In this document: positions 43,795 to 44,573 of the stretch, in pieces | Layout: every line of letters begins with the position of its first letter | Numbering within the stretch: position 1 is the first letter of the stretch | NCBI RefSeq assembly: GCF_022842375.1 | Contig: NZ_JALHPR010000031.1 | Coordinates: 1-44,573, forward strand | Direction of reading: 5' to 3' | Length of the DNA stretch: 44,573 nt | DNA from: Elioraea sp. | GTDB taxonomy: Bacteria > Pseudomonadota > Alphaproteobacteria > Acetobacterales > Acetobacteraceae | The notes under the pieces: model-generated | Databases searched by the model: none | What the model was told of the DNA's origin: nothing | The model's input: the letters and a program-made list of their open reading frames with translations, nothing else | Position numbers and translations under genes: made by a program

Positions 43795-44157
43795 TCAGCG
43801 CGGGCCGAGGGCATCGACGATCTCCCGCGAGGTCGGCCTGCGGCCGCTGAGGTCGGTCACCGGCGCGCCATCGCGGCGGACGAGGCCGAGCCGGTCCATC
43901 ACCGCACCTGCGTTGGGCGGCGGCGTATCCTCGCGGTCGAGCAGGTTGCGTGGCAGCGGATAGGAGCGTTCGAGGGCATCGAGCACCTGGGCGCGCGCCT
44001 TGGGATCGGTGCCGGCAAGCGCGCCCTCGGTCGGCGCGACGCCAGCCCGGCGCAGCACGGCGGCAACCGCGCTGTCGGCAGGTTGCGCGGACGCAGCGAT
44101 CGGCAGGACGAGCGCCAGAAGTGCGGCGGAAAGGCGGAGTGGAAGCCATGTGCTCAT
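43795..44157 (-). CDS. Small secreted protein of unknown function
   Basis: This 120-residue protein begins with a signal peptide (hydrophobic core ALLALVLPIA, cleavage near ASA-QP). The mature part of about 95 residues has no cysteine and no motif that I recognise; it is rich in Ala, Arg, Asp and Pro. It starts 67 bases after the partial gene at the right edge and ends four bases before the OmpA-family start, so it belongs to this envelope cluster. The ATG at 44157 is chosen for the signal peptide; a longer frame to 44223 lacks a signal and has rare codons. Confidence 0.72.
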   Translation of the reverse strand: MSTWLPLRLSAALLALVLPIAASAQPADSAVAAVLRRAGVAPTEGALAGTDPKARAQVLDALERSYPLPRNLLDREDTPPPNAGAVMDRLGLVRRDGAPVTDLSGRRPTSREIVDALGPR

Positions 44158-44224
44158 GATGCGCGCAGTGTAGCACCAGCATCGTGGCGGCGGCATGTCG
44201 AAGCCGCGGTGACGGCAAGACACG

Positions 44225-44573
44225 TCAGCGTGGGCAGCCGATCGTGTAGCTCCAGCGTGTCGTGAACCCGTAGCCCGTCACCACCACCTCGACCACGTTC
44301 GCCTCGGGCCCGCCGCCCGTCGGCCGATACGGGAAGGTGATGGCGCCGACGCCGCTGACCGGGCGCCGGGTCGAGCTGATCAGCGCGCCCCGATAATAGA
44401 CGTCGATCTGATCGGGCTCGATCCGGGTGTTGTAGTTGAGCGTCACGTTGCCCGGCTGGTTGCCGAGATAATGCCGCGTGCGCGTGACCCCACGGCCGCC
44501 GGACTGCGTCTCCATGTCACACGGCTGGGCATCGGGCGGGCGCACGGGCGGCGGCTCCGGCCGCGGGGGTGGC
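44225..44573 (-). CDS. C-terminal part of an unknown protein, 5' end beyond window
   Basis: The frame is open to the window edge, so this is the 3' end of a longer gene; a GTG at 44545 is a possible but unnecessary start. The visible 115 residues begin with a proline-rich linker (PPPRPEPPPVRPP) and continue as a small beta-sandwich-like domain with a Cys near each end (PCDMETQSGG and YTIGCPR) that could form a disulfide, plus NVTLNYNTRIEPDQIDVYY. This looks like an extracytoplasmic adhesion or ligand-binding domain on a flexible linker. The left-edge kinase also ends in a proline-rich extracytoplasmic linker, so this could be the end of a similar receptor, but that is speculation. Confidence 0.65.
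   Translation of the reverse strand, partial: PPPRPEPPPVRPPDAQPCDMETQSGGRGVTRTRHYLGNQPGNVTLNYNTRIEPDQIDVYYRGALISSTRRPVSGVGAITFPYRPTGGGPEANVVEVVVTGYGFTTRWSYTIGCPR

Overview
The window is very GC-rich (about 70% by eye), with long antisense open frames, dense overlapping operons, a soluble globin-coupled chemoreceptor and CtrA-like TTAA-N7-TTAA sites. Together with the style of the secreted proteins this points to an alphaproteobacterium, most likely Rhodospirillales/Acetobacteraceae-like (inference; no rRNA or housekeeping marker is present). I find 25 protein genes, two of them cut by the window edges, and no tRNA, rRNA, CRISPR array or insertion sequence.

Layout. (1) 1-12765, minus strand: a two-partner secretion operon reading tpsB (11008-12765), a large TpsA exoprotein (4190-10816), a TPR/CHAT caspase-like lipoprotein (1125-4193) and a membrane-anchored Ser/Thr kinase (1-1056, cut by the edge). 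(2) 12898-14325, plus: an FAD-linked D-2-hydroxyacid (D-lactate/glycolate type) dehydrogenase. (3) 14315-20131, minus: a dCache-GAF-cyclase-like sensor, an MlaE-type permease, an ABC ATPase homologue that has lost its nucleotide-binding motifs, an MlaD/MCE protein and a small lipoprotein. (4) 20216-28370, minus: two large Cys-free exoenzymes without signal peptides, an LTD/ExeM-type extracellular nuclease and a choice-of-anchor-I/5'-nucleotidase, which share one RTX-like C-terminal module. They look like type I secretion substrates that together could release phosphate and nucleosides from extracellular DNA. (5) 28663-40690, plus: a seven-gene operon with overlapping or near-touching genes: srfB (actin/Hsp70-like ATPase), srfC (P-loop GTPase-like), a one-pass membrane protein, a periplasmic vWA protein, an ABC ATPase, an FtsX-type permease and a periplasmic FGE/SUMF1-fold protein. 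(6) 40697-42037, minus: a soluble globin-coupled methyl-accepting chemotaxis protein. (7) 42174-44573, minus: an envelope cluster of two lipoproteins, an OmpA-family lipoprotein, a small secreted protein and the C-terminus of an unknown protein.

The most interesting unit is the srfB-srfC operon. Its last four genes match, in domain type and order, the envelope part of the type VI secretion threonine-phosphorylation pathway (PpkA periplasmic vWA part, TagT, TagS, TagR), but no T6SS structural gene is visible, and the vWA part is a separate secreted protein rather than fused to a kinase. A kinase with a single TM segment and a proline-rich extracytoplasmic start lies at the far left edge. A second unusual unit is the MCE lipid-transport-like operon, where both the ATPase and the cyclase-like domain appear catalytically degenerate. 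A third is the coupling of a TpsA exoprotein with a lipid-anchored CHAT protease homologue and a kinase.
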